A stretch of DNA of 64,000 nucleotides from Clonostachys chloroleuca (taxonomy: Eukaryota > Ascomycota > Sordariomycetes > Hypocreales > Bionectriaceae): assembly GCA_037952775.1 (NCBI GenBank), contig JBANAY010000003.1:7254001-7318000 (forward strand), given 5' to 3'. Shown piece by piece: positions 1 to 14,036 of the stretch. Within the stretch, counting starts at the first letter, position 1. Every line of letters starts with the position of its first letter. Under the pieces are notes generated by a model. It had not been told where the DNA came from. It worked only from the letters and a program-made list of their open reading frames with translations, and ran no database searches. A program made the translations under genes and the position numbers.

Positions 1-2699
1 CGCCCTTTGTGGGGGAGCCTTGGTTGGTTGGTTGATCATGTTGTGTGACCCAGCGAATGTCTCGTCTTCTCCGGGTCCACCATCTGCTCTTGCTCGAGCA
101 CGCGGTTCAGAGGCCACTGTAAACCGTCTGCACAGGACAATGCTGGGCGACCGTTGGGCGGGAATCTGCATGAAACGTAAGGGCACGAGTAGGGGCAGAC
201 TGTTTAGGGAAACCTGGCTGGAGCGTTCAGTGAACAACTGGTCGTTGGATACTAACAAACCTCTCCACCAGACTCGTTGGTCGGCTGCCTGGAAAAGTCG
301 GTCACGATAGTGATCCCTGGGCCGAAGTGTAGGAATGGAATGAATGTAAGGATTCCTACGTATGGCTTCGTCACCTGCTGCAGACCGTCGCTCGGTCCCG
401 GCCCAGTTAATAAATTAAGCTCCGTAAAAGCCAATATAATGTCGATATTGCCGAATGCAAGCCAGCGGCGTTTCCGCGGGGAGAATACTCCATCGCCTGA
501 GCTCAAACATATTCGCGGCGTCACCCTTAGCCAATTATAGGTGGATGTAAGGTTCTTTTGACTTGTTTCATATTATTGGAAGTACGAGAGAACGTGCAAA
601 GAATAGCCGTGGCAAAGTAAATGCCCGATCACTCTACGTCGAGTTTGTGTGCCGTAATGAAGGCACCGCTCAATTTGCTATCAGATGCTGGAGCTCAGAC
701 TTGAGTTCAAGTTTAGGTTCTCACAATTAATATATCAAACACCAAAGTCCGCCCCCAAGCACGAACCTCAGCAAACCTCACATCTATCTTTTTGCCACAC
801 ATACTAGTGACAGCGCAGCGCATCAATTGTTCACTTGCAACCCAGCGATTTACGCTGTGTAGGGTAGCTCGAGCGTGCGCTACCACAATCCGGCGACAGC
901 TTCAATCGTATTGCGAGAGGTGATAAAGAGAGCGAGCGAGGGGGACGCTCGGATCACATCGCGGCCGCTCGTCCCAAGCAATCTCATGCATGACACTCAA
1001 TTGATTGATCCTTCTGATGGCAAATCATCCCAGACCAGACCTCCCCACGCGTGCGCCGCAATCGCCTCCTCTCATTCATCGACACAAGACGGGCAAGTAA
1101 TTTGCCAACTCCTGCGTGTGTGACCGTTTCCGCTCCCTGCCCCGGCGAGCAGGATCGCAGCAGGTACGCGCGCGCCGCCCTCACCAAACCGGCATCCAAC
1201 TCCAGGAGCACTCTGCTCACAGACCTTCCTCGTCGAAGCCTGCTCCCCTCCACTCATCCCCAGGTGAAGCCAGGCCGTCTCTGCTCTGAGCTCTATAGGA
1301 CTGGGGCGCCGGAGGAGGCGGCCAATCCTCGTCCTCGGATCTCCAATTAACCCACGGCCAAGACTCGCAGCACGTTGTATCGAGCGGCGAGCAATCTACA
1401 CAAGCCGTCAGGAACCGGCTAGGCCGAAGAAGAAGGTCCCAAGCCGCCTCACCTGATAAGTAGATCCAATAGTTGCCAGAAGGTCTGGTACCTTCCCAAG
1501 CCGTGAGTGACCAAGCCTTTACAATCTACGCTCGTGTCGATCTGGACCCAGCCTTGGGCTGGATAGTATTGATCCTATCTCATTCGTCCCGTGCCCGTGC
1601 CCGTAGCCACAGTCCATCACGAATCTCGGGCGAGTGTTCATAGCGTATTGCCTTCCACGGGAAGGATTAGAGGCGCTCATGGATTAGGTGGCCCGTTCCT
1701 CTTCTGTAACATGTGCGAGGCCCGAGCTCAGAATACGGCTCGCAGCTTGCCAAAAGATACCTGCCCGACTTGCACCCATTCGGCCGCTCACCGATTAATT
1801 GAGGCAATCCTCAGGTTTCGGAGCAACTCCCATGGCCGGTTCGCCGCCTCTCCCCTCCTACTTCCCGCCGTGTGTGCCGCGAACGACTGGAGTTGAGCCA
1901 GAGCCCACACCCCAACCCAACAGAAGAAAGAGTTGAGAGCCGCTGACACTCATTCCGGCAGGGGCTGAATGGCACGTTGCGAAAATCCCAGCCGGGGTGG
2001 CCCAGGTCCAGGGACCCGACGGTCGAAACTCCAGGTCCCCAGAGCCCTCTCCATCATCGTCGTCCACGGTCTCCCGGCGCTCACACGCCCTCCCCTCCCC
2101 TTGATAGCGCGTGGCTTGAGCGCCGCGCTTGAGTCCCATGGCGTCCTTGGCCTCGGGGACGTTGAGCGACAATGCCGCCCGCGAAGAGACTTGGGTAGCC
2201 CTACAGCGCCGGAGCCAAGGGGGTCCCCTTGGAAGCCGTTAATTAACAAGTGGCACGTACTTGCGACTACGGAGACGTTTGATGAACCTTGAAAGATATA
2301 TCCTCTTCTCCTTGGTTAGATGTCGCACGAGAGGAGGATCAATTGGACGTGAAATGAACCCCGACCTGCGCGACCAGTCCTTCTCTCCCTTCTGGAAGAT
2401 GCCACCTCGATGCTGGCAAGGGCCTCGGGCAATCCTACCAGCAGGAGAATAGGCTAAGATGGGCCTCGTGGTTCGCATCTCGCACACCCATGCACATACG
2501 CATGTGAGCTTGTACGTTCTTCCCCATGTCCCCTTTCGCATCTTTGCCTCTCGGTCTCTCTCTCACTCACCCCCCGCCGATGCTTCATTGGGATCCGCGG
2601 CCGTGGATATCGAGCGAAGTGTCGAGCTGACGTTCGGGTGCCCACGTTTCTCTTGCCTGTCCTTCTTCCAAAGAGCGGTAGATGGTCGTCGGGCGCGTC

Positions 2700-2717
2700 A
2701 GCGTCAGCGTCAGCAAA
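2700..2717. repeat. GCGTCA-type hexamer tandem repeat
   Basis: About three consecutive copies of a CGTCAG/GCGTCA hexamer in non-coding DNA. No function is visible. Confidence 0.6.
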
Positions 2718-5423
2718 TCAATCAGCACGATGCCCGCGGACGGCCAAAGTGGACAAACTCCATCTGCACGTCTGCAGCCTGTTTCGGGGCATAAATCGCG
2801 AAGGGGCATGCTATCACTTTGGAACATACAGAACTGCATACCGCCCTCTGGGGCCCTCCTCATTTCCTCTTTCGTCCCGAGCCAGTGGCGTAGGCGCATT
2901 CTCATTTGCCTTGCGACGAAAATGCTCCAGATAGAGAGCTAGACGCCCTTTTTGATGGTAGTATCTACCGAGCGGAGGGTCGTGCGCCCACGAGGGTTAC
3001 ATCGTGGGCGGAGGAGCGATTTGATTGATGCCACCCTATGACCTCAACCTCCCTATACAAGCCGCAGTGGCGAAGGAGAAGGCGACGTCTCAGCCTCCCA
3101 TCGGCGTTATTGGTCGGGGAGACAGCCTCTCTAGTGATGTCGTAACCGCCGTTTCCCTCCATGTATTCTCCACGAGGCTGACGGGTATTGATCGCAATGG
3201 CGTATCCCGAACAGCGGCAGGAAAATCAGCATCGAGGCGTGTGACTTGGTCATTGGCCAATGAGGGCCAGTCCCCGACAGGCGGATGGAAATTGCTTCCC
3301 GCTTAGGGGTCCGACCCCCTGGTCCGGATACGACTCTGGGTTGGCGTTGGTTCGCGCGCACATGGCCTTAACACGCCCCTCCCCTCCTCTGGTCTTCTGG
3401 TACCGTTTTCCCGAGGCCGCCTGTGAAGTCTTGTTGGCCATAGGCGCCGTTGTTGGATAGGATCGAGTCTAGATAGAACCAAGACGAAGTTTGATAGACC
3501 AATGGCTAAGATGAGTTGGTCCGAGGACCTTCTGTGTACGCTATGACACGATTGTCGTGGAGGGTCTCGCTAGCCAGAAACAAGCAACGCCGAGGTGGAT
3601 ATTTTGGCCCGTCCATACTGCATTTAGGTTGGTTTCAACCCAACTTGGTGAAAGACGCACATCTATGCTAAATGGGAGGCTGGCTGGTGTACATCCCTTC
3701 CTGCTGTCAAGTGCTAGCAAGACCGACCAGGTATCATCTGCCTACTAGATGACAGCATGCAATGCATGTGCGGAATGGATTTGGCGTTGGTGCTAGTCAA
3801 CGACAGCAGAGCTTAGTATCACGCCGCCGTTTCCTTCGCCTCCAACTTCCCGCCCTCTGTTCACTGTGGAGCGTAGGAGTGTGAGATTGGCATGCCAATG
3901 AAGAAGAGCGGCAGTTCCTTCTGCATCACTGCTGACAGCTCTATCAAATTAGGGTAGCACCCTGTGGTGTCCCAAATGGGCGATGCTCACGGATCGACGG
4001 CCGGGAGGGGCGCATTGCGTGGCATGTCTAGCTGAGCAAATGGCAGAGGGCTTTCATCGGGCATGCACTGCTACCGCACCAGATCCCATCAGACGCCTTG
4101 TGGGTGCGACAGTGGTATGTCAGTGTTTCCTTTGCTTAGGTAGCCAACACGCAGTACGACCAGGTGTGTGCTCCGCCCGCCATCCAGTGTGACGAGGATT
4201 CGTCCGACTCAATTGATTTTTAAAAATAAACATTTTGTATTTTATAGTATGAATAGCAAAAAACAAAGCTTGTGTAGGTGCTCGCCTATGGTACTACAGT
4301 GCTATTACAGGGTGACTTACCGGGAGGAGGCCGGACGGGGCTCCGGGCCTCGGGTGAGTAGCACGGCTGGTTGGCTGGCTCCGTTGTCTGCTACCTGTAT
4401 GCTCGGCCATCGAACCGAGCTTTGGATGTTGATTGATTAACCGGTTTAGTTTCTTAGCCTTTTCTCTTAATATGTCGTGCGCTGATTAATAGATGAGGCA
4501 ACAACCGGAATGTCACTTCGGTGATCAGGCCACATGGCTCTCGGGACGTTCTCACGACAGGATCGCCGCACGTGTGGAAACTGTCAGCAGAGAGAGATAT
4601 AGGTAGTGTCCGCTATTTGACACCAAGGAACAAACCCGCGCCATTTGTCCTTTCTCGGCACAGTAGACCTGTTGAGCTAGCAATTGGCGGCTCCCATCAA
4701 GCCGGCCGAGCCTAACTTCTCAAGGGACAGAAAGTCCATCCGCAAAGGATGGCCAAGACCCTGGAGGCAGGGCGTGTGGGTATGCCAGGCGTGCAATTGG
4801 GAAGACGCCGAGAAGTTATTTCCAAGGTAGATGTTACTGTATTCTTTGTAAGGCCTTAGATCATTATTACAACAGCCCAGAATGGGTGATTGATTCGATG
4901 TGAGTTAAAAAGGTCAGTTTTTTTTAATAATAGATCCTGTCCGCCATACGTCAACGATGCCATTTGCAACGCCATTATCTGCAGCCATGCCGCGTATCGA
5001 CACCAATCAAGGCGGGGTGGTTGGGAGGCATCGGGGAATTTGCTGGGATTTTATTCTGCTGCCTGCGATCCTACAGACAAGGACCCTCGGCTGCGAGCAG
5101 CGGGCAGGTAGATTGATGAAGCCACCTGCATACATACTGTGTGAACTTCTGGAAAGATGAGCTGGTCTTCTTGTTCTGGACTCGCTGGAGCGGCTTGGGT
5201 GCCTGAAGGAAGCGATATGCAAGGACCCCCTTCTCAGTGTTGCCAATTTTGGCACCGCGGGATGGCTCCCATGCACGTTGGGCGAAACAATCCGAATATA
5301 GATTTATCACCTGGCCGGCTGGCTACTTTCCGGGGAAAGATACGTGCTTCACAGCCAATGGTTCATAGAGCTAGTCACCAACTGTAGGCCCTCTCAGCTC
5401 GGCAGCTTGTTGGTAGCAAGTCC

Positions 5424-5440
5424 CCACACACACACACACC
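5424..5440. repeat. CA dinucleotide microsatellite
   Basis: A short run of CA/AC repeats in the gene-free 5' region. It is a simple-sequence repeat with no visible function. Confidence 0.8.
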
Positions 5441-8400
5441 ACACATTGGATTAGTGACGGTAGAGATGGCAGAGGCGGCGGGGTCACGGCAAATATTTTT
5501 ACTTAGTCCAGCAAAGGTGGCGGCAAGCTAAGCTTCGAGCTATTTGCTGCTTGCCGATCTAGCACAGTCCCAAAAAGCCACTGGCGGTTAAGTCAATCAA
5601 GGTTGGCAGTGTCATCTGCAGCACGAGGAATCCGACTATGTGGTGGACAAATCGCAAGCAGGCACTCCATGTTGTGGGACTGGGTGGGTTGGCGATAATA
5701 ATTAGGACATCATCATATGCGCGCATACTAAGCACCCATGAAGCCACTGAGTCGATAACTGGGAATGCTCCTCGTCGAGGACCAACAAACATATGGACCA
5801 TTATTCTGGCCTGACCCTGGCCGCAGATGAAGGAAGCGAATGGGGATGAGCAAGATGGAAATGCCCGAGCAGCGTATGAGACATGGTCCAGCTGGATCGC
5901 TTTGATTTGATTTGTTTTAACTTGACGATCATAGCTTGCCTTGTTGATCTGGTTGGTACGTTTGATATTGGTCTCATACCCTTCATCTGGGATCTGGTGA
6001 TGCGATTTGTTTGAAGTTTGGTGTTTTTGAGGTCGTTGCGATCCTCCACTTCCGACCCTGAACGGACTCCCCCAGATCATCGCCCAAACTCAAACCAAGA
6101 CAAGGCTCTGGAGACGTGTTAGATGGACCGAGGGCCCGACGAGTGCGCCTGAAGGAAGCTCGATGGTCTTCTCGTGCGTCATTGGATCACCTGACTGACC
6201 ACCACCGCCCTTTGCTGTTCCAAGATCTTCCAAGGAAAGCAGCCAGCAGCCAATACCTACTCCATTCAGATATCGATGGCACCCGCGTGGGCAGTACTTC
6301 ACTCGCACCATAATATGTCATCGTGTCATACCTGGTGCCCATTTTATTTTGGAGTTTTCTCCCCAGCGAGATCCATGGCAGGGGTTCTATTTTTGGGAGC
6401 TGCCGAGCCCCAGAGCCCTGCAGGATCCAGCTGAGGCTTCCCGCGCTGTGCAATGTGACGCATTGCCATGCAACCAACCTCCCTAAACACAGTGTCTTCG
6501 CTGTGTCTAATTATGTAGAGAGCATGAAGCCTCATGCACTCAGCTCTGGCAGTGCTGAGCCATTGGATTGGTCGGATTGATGGCTGCGGTGTGAGCCTCT
6601 CTACAAGCACACCTGGGCTGCTAAAGAGCTTCCTAGGAGGTGATGTGGCTTTGCCCTCACTCTTCCATTGATGAAACGGTAGCTAAAGTTTGTGCCCATG
6701 GGATGCAGGCGCAGCTTCGCATCTTTGACCTTTTGGATAGAATGGCGATCCTAGTTGCTCTGATCTGAATCATATTCCAGGGCGCTGACTGCGTGCCTCG
6801 GTCCCCAGACTGTCGGACTGTCGGCCATGTTCCTGACCGATGTTTCTTCTCTGTGTGTGGGAACCAGTAGTTTGAGATTAGAACAGCGGAGATCCCTCCG
6901 CTGCTTCTGGGGTGCCTCTATAGTGCATTTAGGCGATCAGATAAGGGTGTCCGTGGTGCCAGCGACGAGCTTCAGTGGACGAGAGAGCTGTGTTTAGTGG
7001 AAGGATGAGCGGGGAGGGGCGTCAGGCCATTTCCCACCACTGAGGATCTGCTCCATCGCCAATTCTGTCTCCTTTGCAACCGTCCCACAGGCAAGTTGGA
7101 TGTTGGGAATGGAGGCATTGCTTTCCTCTTGTTCGGAGTCCGTAGTAACCCTTGGGGCCCTGCATACGCCATGCATTTTGACGACACCACCCTGTGGTTG
7201 CGTATCGCGTGGGTGGTATCGTTGGCTCAACCTTCAGGCTTCATCCCGTCGCTGCGACATGCCACAACCCCAGCCAGGCATCCTCCGTAAGAATAATCCG
7301 ACAGCGCATCGGGTTGTGTGTTTCCGATTGCATTGAAGACCCCCAATTCCACCGAAACGTGGTCGAATAAGCCCCCGATCGAACACCACGAATAACTTAA
7401 ACTGCGTGTTCGTGCATCAGCGAGATCCGGGGATGGATGCCTCGAGGCTCTATTGCTAAACGTGGTGCCCAGCTCGCCTGTCGCTTTCCCCAAGAATACG
7501 ATCCCTTCCTCGTAAGTGAGTCGTAGCTGCAAACTTTATCGTAAATATCCTTTTCTACAGCTACGAGCAATGCGAAGCAGCACTATGCCTGGCAGCTAGG
7601 CTAACTCATTGCCCACGAGGCGTCCTCTCCCATCCCCCAGCTCCTCTAGATTTCATATGCCAGCATGTGAGATGTTGAATGCAACCTCACCACCGGGCGC
7701 CCCTGCTGGCAGCGATTCTCAGCCCTGATGCACAATGGCGGAGCAAAAGCAAAGGAGGGGGTTTCGCACAGCGTGTTGGTGTGAAGCAGCAAAGGTAAAA
7801 CAAGCCTTTTTTTTGCGTTCTCCCACCCTACCACAGGGCTGAGCTCCGTCTGAAATCGCTGTTGGCCCTTGGAGATGGATCTGCAGCCGTGTCGTCGGTG
7901 TTTCATCCAGTCCACCTGACCTGCCAGAGAGTAGTGATTTATTCAATCAGTTGTATTAATTAGAGCGTCCCGGTCTCACCAGCCTCGGCTGTAGATCATC
8001 TGCCGTGAGAGGTGAGATAGAGATCTCAGTCCACTTTCGGCGGATGCACCTAGTCGGATCAAGAATGAAGAGGGTAAGCCCAGCCTCTTGCAACTGGTGA
8101 GGATCTGCCTGCGACGTGATGGGAGCTAGCCAAAAGGACTGTAGAGTACGAACTGATCCCCCCTACCCACCCATGTCCGACCTGTCTTCGCTTAGGCTGG
8201 AGTAGGGCTGGGAAGCTACCTTGCCGGCTTTGGCAGTCTGTGATGAGGCTGCATGGAGCTAAGATGCAAGCAGACGAGCTGAGGTAGAAAGTTCCCTCGG
8301 TATTAGTGCTGCGCTATCAGGTGGCATCGCATCATTGCCAGGCCGCGGCAAGTCCCCGTATCTGTGAGAAGGATAAACGATGTGATGGGACTGCAAATGC

Positions 8401-8652
8401 CGAGAATAACGAAAGGCGGTGCATTGCTGCGCATCGTGCATGTCGGAATGGCCTCCGCGCGACAAGCTGATGCAGTTGAGGCAATCCAGGATATGGAGGC
8501 TGCCTAGCATCTGCCGATCAGCCAGCGGGGTTGTCGCTCCTCCAGGAGGCAATTGTTGCAGACGACTCTGCTAGACACGCTTGGCCTTGGTTTCTGAAGC
8601 TGGTCTTGATTGATGGCATCATCCACGTCCATGAGAGAGAGTTTCCAAGAAC

Positions 8653-8673
8653 ATGGATAATGGATAATGGATA
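8653..8673. repeat. 7-bp tandem repeat ATGGATA x3
   Basis: Three perfect head-to-tail copies of ATGGATA in non-coding sequence. Confidence 0.8.
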
Positions 8674-11600
8674 CTCTCTCTACAGGTCAACTCCACTGCC
8701 ACGCATTATAGGCACGTTTCAATAGCATTTCGTGGATCAGGCATTATCCCGATTCAGCGATAAAGGCACGCCGGTCAACCGGTGTTACAGAAGGTAAAGG
8801 AAGCTGCTGTTTTGGGCGATGAGATAATTTTACCCCAGGCTGGAACAAGAGCTGCATGAGAAGCCAATTGCTATCCGTGAGACCCAGACAGTCCCCTGTT
8901 TTGTTTACAATTTCCTCCATTGGGACATTGAGATGCCACCAACAGGCCAGGCCTAGCTATGGCTTAGTGGAGGCAGTATCGTAGCATGTAGACGTTGTTG
9001 GTTGGGACGAGTGTTGGTCAGACCAACCAAGCGGTGAAAGATGGGGTTTGGAAAATGGGAAAATGGAAAAATGTCACGGCATCAGCCGTATACGCTGCTT
9101 CCCCTCCATGGCAAAAGCTTTTAGCGAGCCTTTACATCATTTTCATCAAATGAATCCTGCATCTCTCTCGTCGTGTGGACCAGGCTGGGCTGGCACCAAT
9201 CCTCCTGCGCGATGACACGCCACGGACTGGGTAGCTAGTCGCTGATCATTTTGATGGCAAAGCTACAGCTGTGAATAGCCGCTCGCTTCGGCGACCTGAG
9301 CTCTAGGGCTAGGCCATCGGTCCGAAACGATCGAATCGCAGCTCGAGCGCTGAACGGCACGTGGGTGTTCGTTCTGAACAGCAGCGGAAACGAGCATCAA
9401 ACAGGTGCTGTAGCAGAGTACAAGCTACATACAAAGGAAGCTCTCTGATGTCACGCCAGTTGGGGATTCCACCCTGCAGGAGATCATTGGCACGGTCACC
9501 ACCGGTTCATCGACGGGGCTAGTGGATAGGGACTTTTTTAGATTGCATTTGAATTTTTGATATATTTATATACTCCAATACATCCATTTCCTTGGTCGCC
9601 TTGTTTTGGACTCAGCCGAGGGTGATATGTGTTGGGGGAAGGGATTGGCGGTGGTCATCCAATTACATTGTATAGTGAGGGGATAAGCAAGGCTGCCGAG
9701 CTTGGTCTCGTCTTGTCTCGTCTGTCCTGTCTCGTTTCGTCATGTCTTGTCTCTTCGGGTATGAAAAGTGAAATGTGCCATCCTTCCCCCACCTGGTCGA
9801 ATCATCTAGCTTGAGCTGTTGGTAGGAGAGCCAGCCAAGGCTTGGTGGGTAGTGGAGAGAGTCTTCATGCGCTGTTGGTCCTGGATGGCAAAGTCTCTGG
9901 GCAAACGCAAAGCCGGGCCGTACTCAGGGCAATAATCTTCGCGTCCGCCAAAGATCCTCTCTCCCACGTTTGGCACTGCCCAAGGTCGGCCGAAGGTGGT
10001 GGCATGCAGTCGCGCGGCAAAGAGCTCCTTTTTGACTGCGAACTCAGTTCGGCGGCCCCGGGGAGAAAGAAGCCGACGCTACAGGTGTGTGCGGTAGGCT
10101 GTAGTAGTAGGAATGGAATGATACACAGCGGTGCGCACAGGTACAGGAAGCACGCAGAGAATCCTCTTGTGCCTGGCGGCCATCCATCACGTTCTCTGCC
10201 ACGTGAGGGAGGGTGCGGCCACCGTCAGATCGACCGCTTCCACCTGATACAGCGCCTCAATCGTGGTTGACCTGGATTACATCCGCTTGACTGGCAGACA
10301 CTTCGTTCTCACTGTGATGACCTGCGCCGCCATTGGTGGAGACTCGTCTGGCTCATCCCATTCCTCAGGGTCGCATCAGGCTTGGCTCTCGCCCTGGCTA
10401 TTTTTGGCCCCGACACATCGAGTGCGTCGAGACAAGACGATGACGCTGCTGCGACTAAAAAAGAAAAAGGAAAAGAGGCTGTTCTGCCGCACTGGCACCA
10501 GGATGGAATAGTCATAGCGAGAGCAATAGTTTACCTCTGCATTGCCTAGTATAGTGATCCCGACACGATGAATCAATTCTCACACACACACTCTTTGTAG
10601 TATACCGCCATTCTAGCAGCTTATTTTAGCGACCTTTGCTGATCTGCTTCCCTCTGTCAGCAATTAGAGAGGTCTCGTGTGGTAGTTGTGCAATTAGAAC
10701 ACGCCTTTTGCTCGTCCAATACGACAGATGGCACCCGACTAACCCACTCTCACCCGCGATCGACAGATGGATGCTGCCTCTTCTTATGATACTGTAGAGA
10801 GATTGGACAATTGAAGCTCTTTGGGGGCGAGTGCAAGCGGCTGACGATCCTGGTGCACCTCTTCGCAGTAATTAGCCCGGTTTGGTCGCTGGTATTTACC
10901 CTCCTTTCCCCAGGTCTCACCCTCGTCTGGGACCTTAGCCAGCATCGCTCATGTTTCTAAATGTAGGTATTCTGTATGCCATCGTTTTCCATGGCGAAGC
11001 TGCATGTGGGAGCCACTCTCGTACAGCGGCTGGAGTTGACTTCTTGCGCAACGGGTCTAGAGAGAACGGACTTTCGCCCAGCAGCACCTAATCATGCTAA
11101 CCATGGGTAAGAATAGATGCTATGGAAGTGTGACCAGCGCCTCGTCGCATAACTCGCAGCCGCCGTAGCGCTGGAGGGAGGGGTAGTTTGAGACATACTC
11201 GGTCCCCTCCATAGCCGTGTTGCGTTCAAAGCATGTACAGCCATCAATCGTTTCTATTCCAGGTCACTGGCCGTATTACCTCGTATGAGAAAAAGGTTTA
11301 CACTTCTACGTAGCAGAACTGGTGTCGGGCTTTGTTAGGTCAGTCTCTCCGAGATTCCGTCCCTGGCTGCCATCACATCATTGCCAATCTGCTCCGTCCC
11401 GACTGCTCCGAGTGCTCGCTGCTGCGTGTGGCTCTGGCGGTGGCTCGAAACAGTTGCAGATGGCCCGTGCAAATGGACATTGGAAATGAGTTGGAGAGGC
11501 GCGAGCGAGCGACGCCTGCGTGCTGGGGACCGACACGCAGGCGTGCTATCCTCGCAAAGGGTTCCTGGCCTTTGACAGGGGCCTTGAGAAGAAGGGGGTG

Positions 11601-12261
11601 CAATGCCTCACTCTCTTCCACCTCCATGGACTTGATCAGTCCATGGAGAGGGGTGTGTTTCAACCGGCTGCTCGCACTTCACCCCTACTCTGGCCTGGGC
11701 GATCCTCCCTCACTCTGGCTACGCCCACACCTCGCACAGGGTCTTTGATTGGGATACCCACCTCAGTCTGACCGTCGACTCGAGCTCCCATCGTGGGCCT
11801 CGATCAAGAAGGTGGAGCGCGAGGGCCTTGATGCAGTGGTGCAGCCCAGGCGCAATCCTTCAGAGCGGACCACCAGACAGACCAACAGGGGTGGTGCCTT
11901 TCTGATCGTAGTCGTAATTACGTACCGGGATCTGCTCGCAACCATGGCCAGGTACTTAGATATCCAAGCGCTGCGGGCGGGAAGCTCCAAGATATAACAT
12001 CTTGACGGCCCTCCCCCAGCTCCCCCGTACCTCTCGCTCGACCTAGGTGAAGGCGGAACCAAGCAGGCCATTCCTATTTCTTCATTTCTCTATATCATCG
12101 TCAGCAACAAGTCTGTTCCATTCTCCCATTCCCTTGTCGGTTCCCACTCCCCGGATTCAGGATTAATCCAGCAAGCAACAATCATCACCACTGCTCAATT
12201 CATACCCGATCGCCCAGCATCTTCCCCGACCAGCGGCACTCAATCACATCTCAGAGCAAAA

Positions 12262-14036
12262 ATGTCGTTCACCACGGAGGTTTGGAATGCCAAGCCAAAC
12301 ACCATCGCGGCGGCAAAGAAGACGGCAATGCCATCATCGGCGCTGCCCCGGAATGGCGAGCTGAGGGAGGAGGATGACTGGACCAAGGTCAAGGACCCCA
12401 AGGAGAAGAAGCGAATTCAGAACCGAGTGGCACAACGCACATACCGTACGTCCAGAGACGGCTCTCACTTAGGTACCGGACCATTGCTAACAATGCCTAA
12501 TAGGTCACCGTATGAAGGCCAGACTGGGTGAGCTGCAGGCTCGACTGGAGAGCCACGAGGGTCGCCGACCCAGCGACGGTACCCCCGAACCTCTTCACAC
12601 CCCGACGCACTTCACGCCCAAGACCGAAGCCCTCCGCATGGATAGCTCGCCCTCGCCTTCAATCATCGATCACAGCCACCAGCAGCCTCTCCCCCAGTTG
12701 ATGGGCCAGCCAAACTTGTACGAGCAGCCCGTCGAGGACCCGGAGAACTCCATCTTCCCCCAGCACGCCATCGTCCACAGCCCCTCGACCTCGCAGGCCT
12801 CTCCCACAACCAACGGTCTGCTGTCTCCTCCCGTACACCCCGACCAGGCCCAGCAGGGCCAGGACGCCCAGGGCGGCAAGTACTATGTGGACTGCATGCG
12901 ATTCCAGTCACAGCTGGTCAACCGTCTGAACAACATCCCACAGGAGGCTTCCTTCCCTGGAGCCTACCCTCACACACCCCAAGTTCACAGTAAGAAGGCG
13001 GAACCTCATTCTCACTCAATTGCGGGGAGGCTAACAAGGGAAACCGCTCTAGACCAGATGAACCCCGAGCAGATGAACATGCCTTATGCTCCCGCACCTG
13101 CTGACGGCATGGACTTTGCCTTCGATCCCTCCGTCGAGATGTGGAAGACCGAGACGCCCATCAAGATCCAGCACGCTTCTCCCGACAGCGCCTACTACCA
13201 GACTCTCACCCCTCCGACCACCTCGACATCCACAATGGCTCCTCTGCCTACTCCCCCCATCCGCGTCCCCGCCAAGGAAGCTCCCCTCGACGAGCGATTC
13301 GAGTGCATCATGAACCAGGTCGAGGCCGCCGGATTCGACAACTTTGACCAGATGGCCACCGCCTACTACTCGCAGACCTTCAATGGCTCATCGCCCATCG
13401 CTGACGAGCAGCGCCAGAGCCGCGGCCGCCGCCTCCCGCAGGTCATCTCCGGTGTCTACGGCTCCAGCTCCCAGTGGAGCGATTGGGAGCGCAAGGGCTT
13501 CCAGGAGGAGATCCTCAAGACGGCCGAGTCCATGCTCACCGTGGAGGGAGGCGAGATCGCCCGCCAGCACCTCGGCAACAACATCAACGCCCTGTCCGAG
13601 GCCATCGATGCCAACAACGCCGCTGCCTCGTCCGAAGCTCTGCTCAGCTTGAAGCGCGCCGTCCAGGAGCAGGCCCCCAACACCTGGTCCATGTCTATGG
13701 CCATGGCCCGAGAGAACCGCTCCTCCTGGCAGGCTGACCGCTCCAACACGGCGCTGGCCACCACCCTCCTTCTCAACTATGCCGGTCGCATGCCCAACGA
13801 CCAGCTCCTCCGCCTGGTTGGTGCGTGCCTGTAGAGGATAGAGAAAGGTAGGCAAGGCTGGCTGGCCTTGCCTTCATTTCTCTCTCTCTCTGCATGTCCT
13901 TTCTTTCTCTCATGTTTTAGCGACATCTGCACCTGGCCATGATGTTTTCCTTCAGACTTTCTTCTCTCAAGTCATTGATGATACCCCCGGAGAGTCTCCC
14001 CCTCCGACCAGTCGCGAGGTGCAAGGAGGAGGTTGA
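12262..14036 (+). CDS. bZIP transcription factor (Yap/AP-1-like basic region)
   Basis: Predicted nuclear DNA-binding regulator. Exons 12262-12445, 12504-12989, 13053-13820 and 13921-14036 join in phase to about 517 aa. The basic region at residues 47-66 (KEKKRIQNRVAQRTYRHR) carries the fungal bZIP signature N54-x2-A57-Q58-R59-x2-R62, followed by a short leucine-type helix (LGELQARLESHE). The middle is rich in Pro, Gln and Ser, as in activation domains. The first intron splits the Arg62 codon. Intron 2 (63 nt) is a multiple of three with no stop, so retention would insert 21 residues. The last intron (13821-13920) has a strong pyrimidine tract. If it is retained, translation stops at 13834 with residues GACL. 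I prefer the spliced form because the downstream 38 codons are open and in phase. The target genes are unknown, and the family subtype is not certain. Confidence 0.88.

Larger units (their letters stand above)
1..12261. other. 12-kb stretch without a recognisable gene
   Basis: Open frames here are short (at most about 170 codons), overlap on both strands, and show no domain, no consistent splice structure and no family resemblance. I therefore call no gene. The DNA is not notably AT-rich and looks unlike the AT-rich spacers after 25 kb. Small repeats are listed separately. The last few hundred bases (about 12,070-12,261) are C/T-rich, as is typical just upstream of highly expressed fungal genes, and lead into the bZIP start codon. 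The stretch could be a long regulatory region, a long or spliced 5' leader, or contain non-coding RNAs. None of these can be shown from sequence alone. Confidence 0.6.

Noticed and set aside
5559..6080. A 173-codon minus-strand frame in the gene-free left end
   Set aside because: Low-complexity Gln/Lys/Asn and Pro runs, no domain, no splice partner, and overlap by other random frames. It looks like chance.
13388..13855. A 155-codon frame antisense to the bZIP gene
   Set aside because: It is the mirror of strongly C-ending codons in the bZIP exon. The same effect explains long antisense frames at 15773-16435 and 17586-18317.
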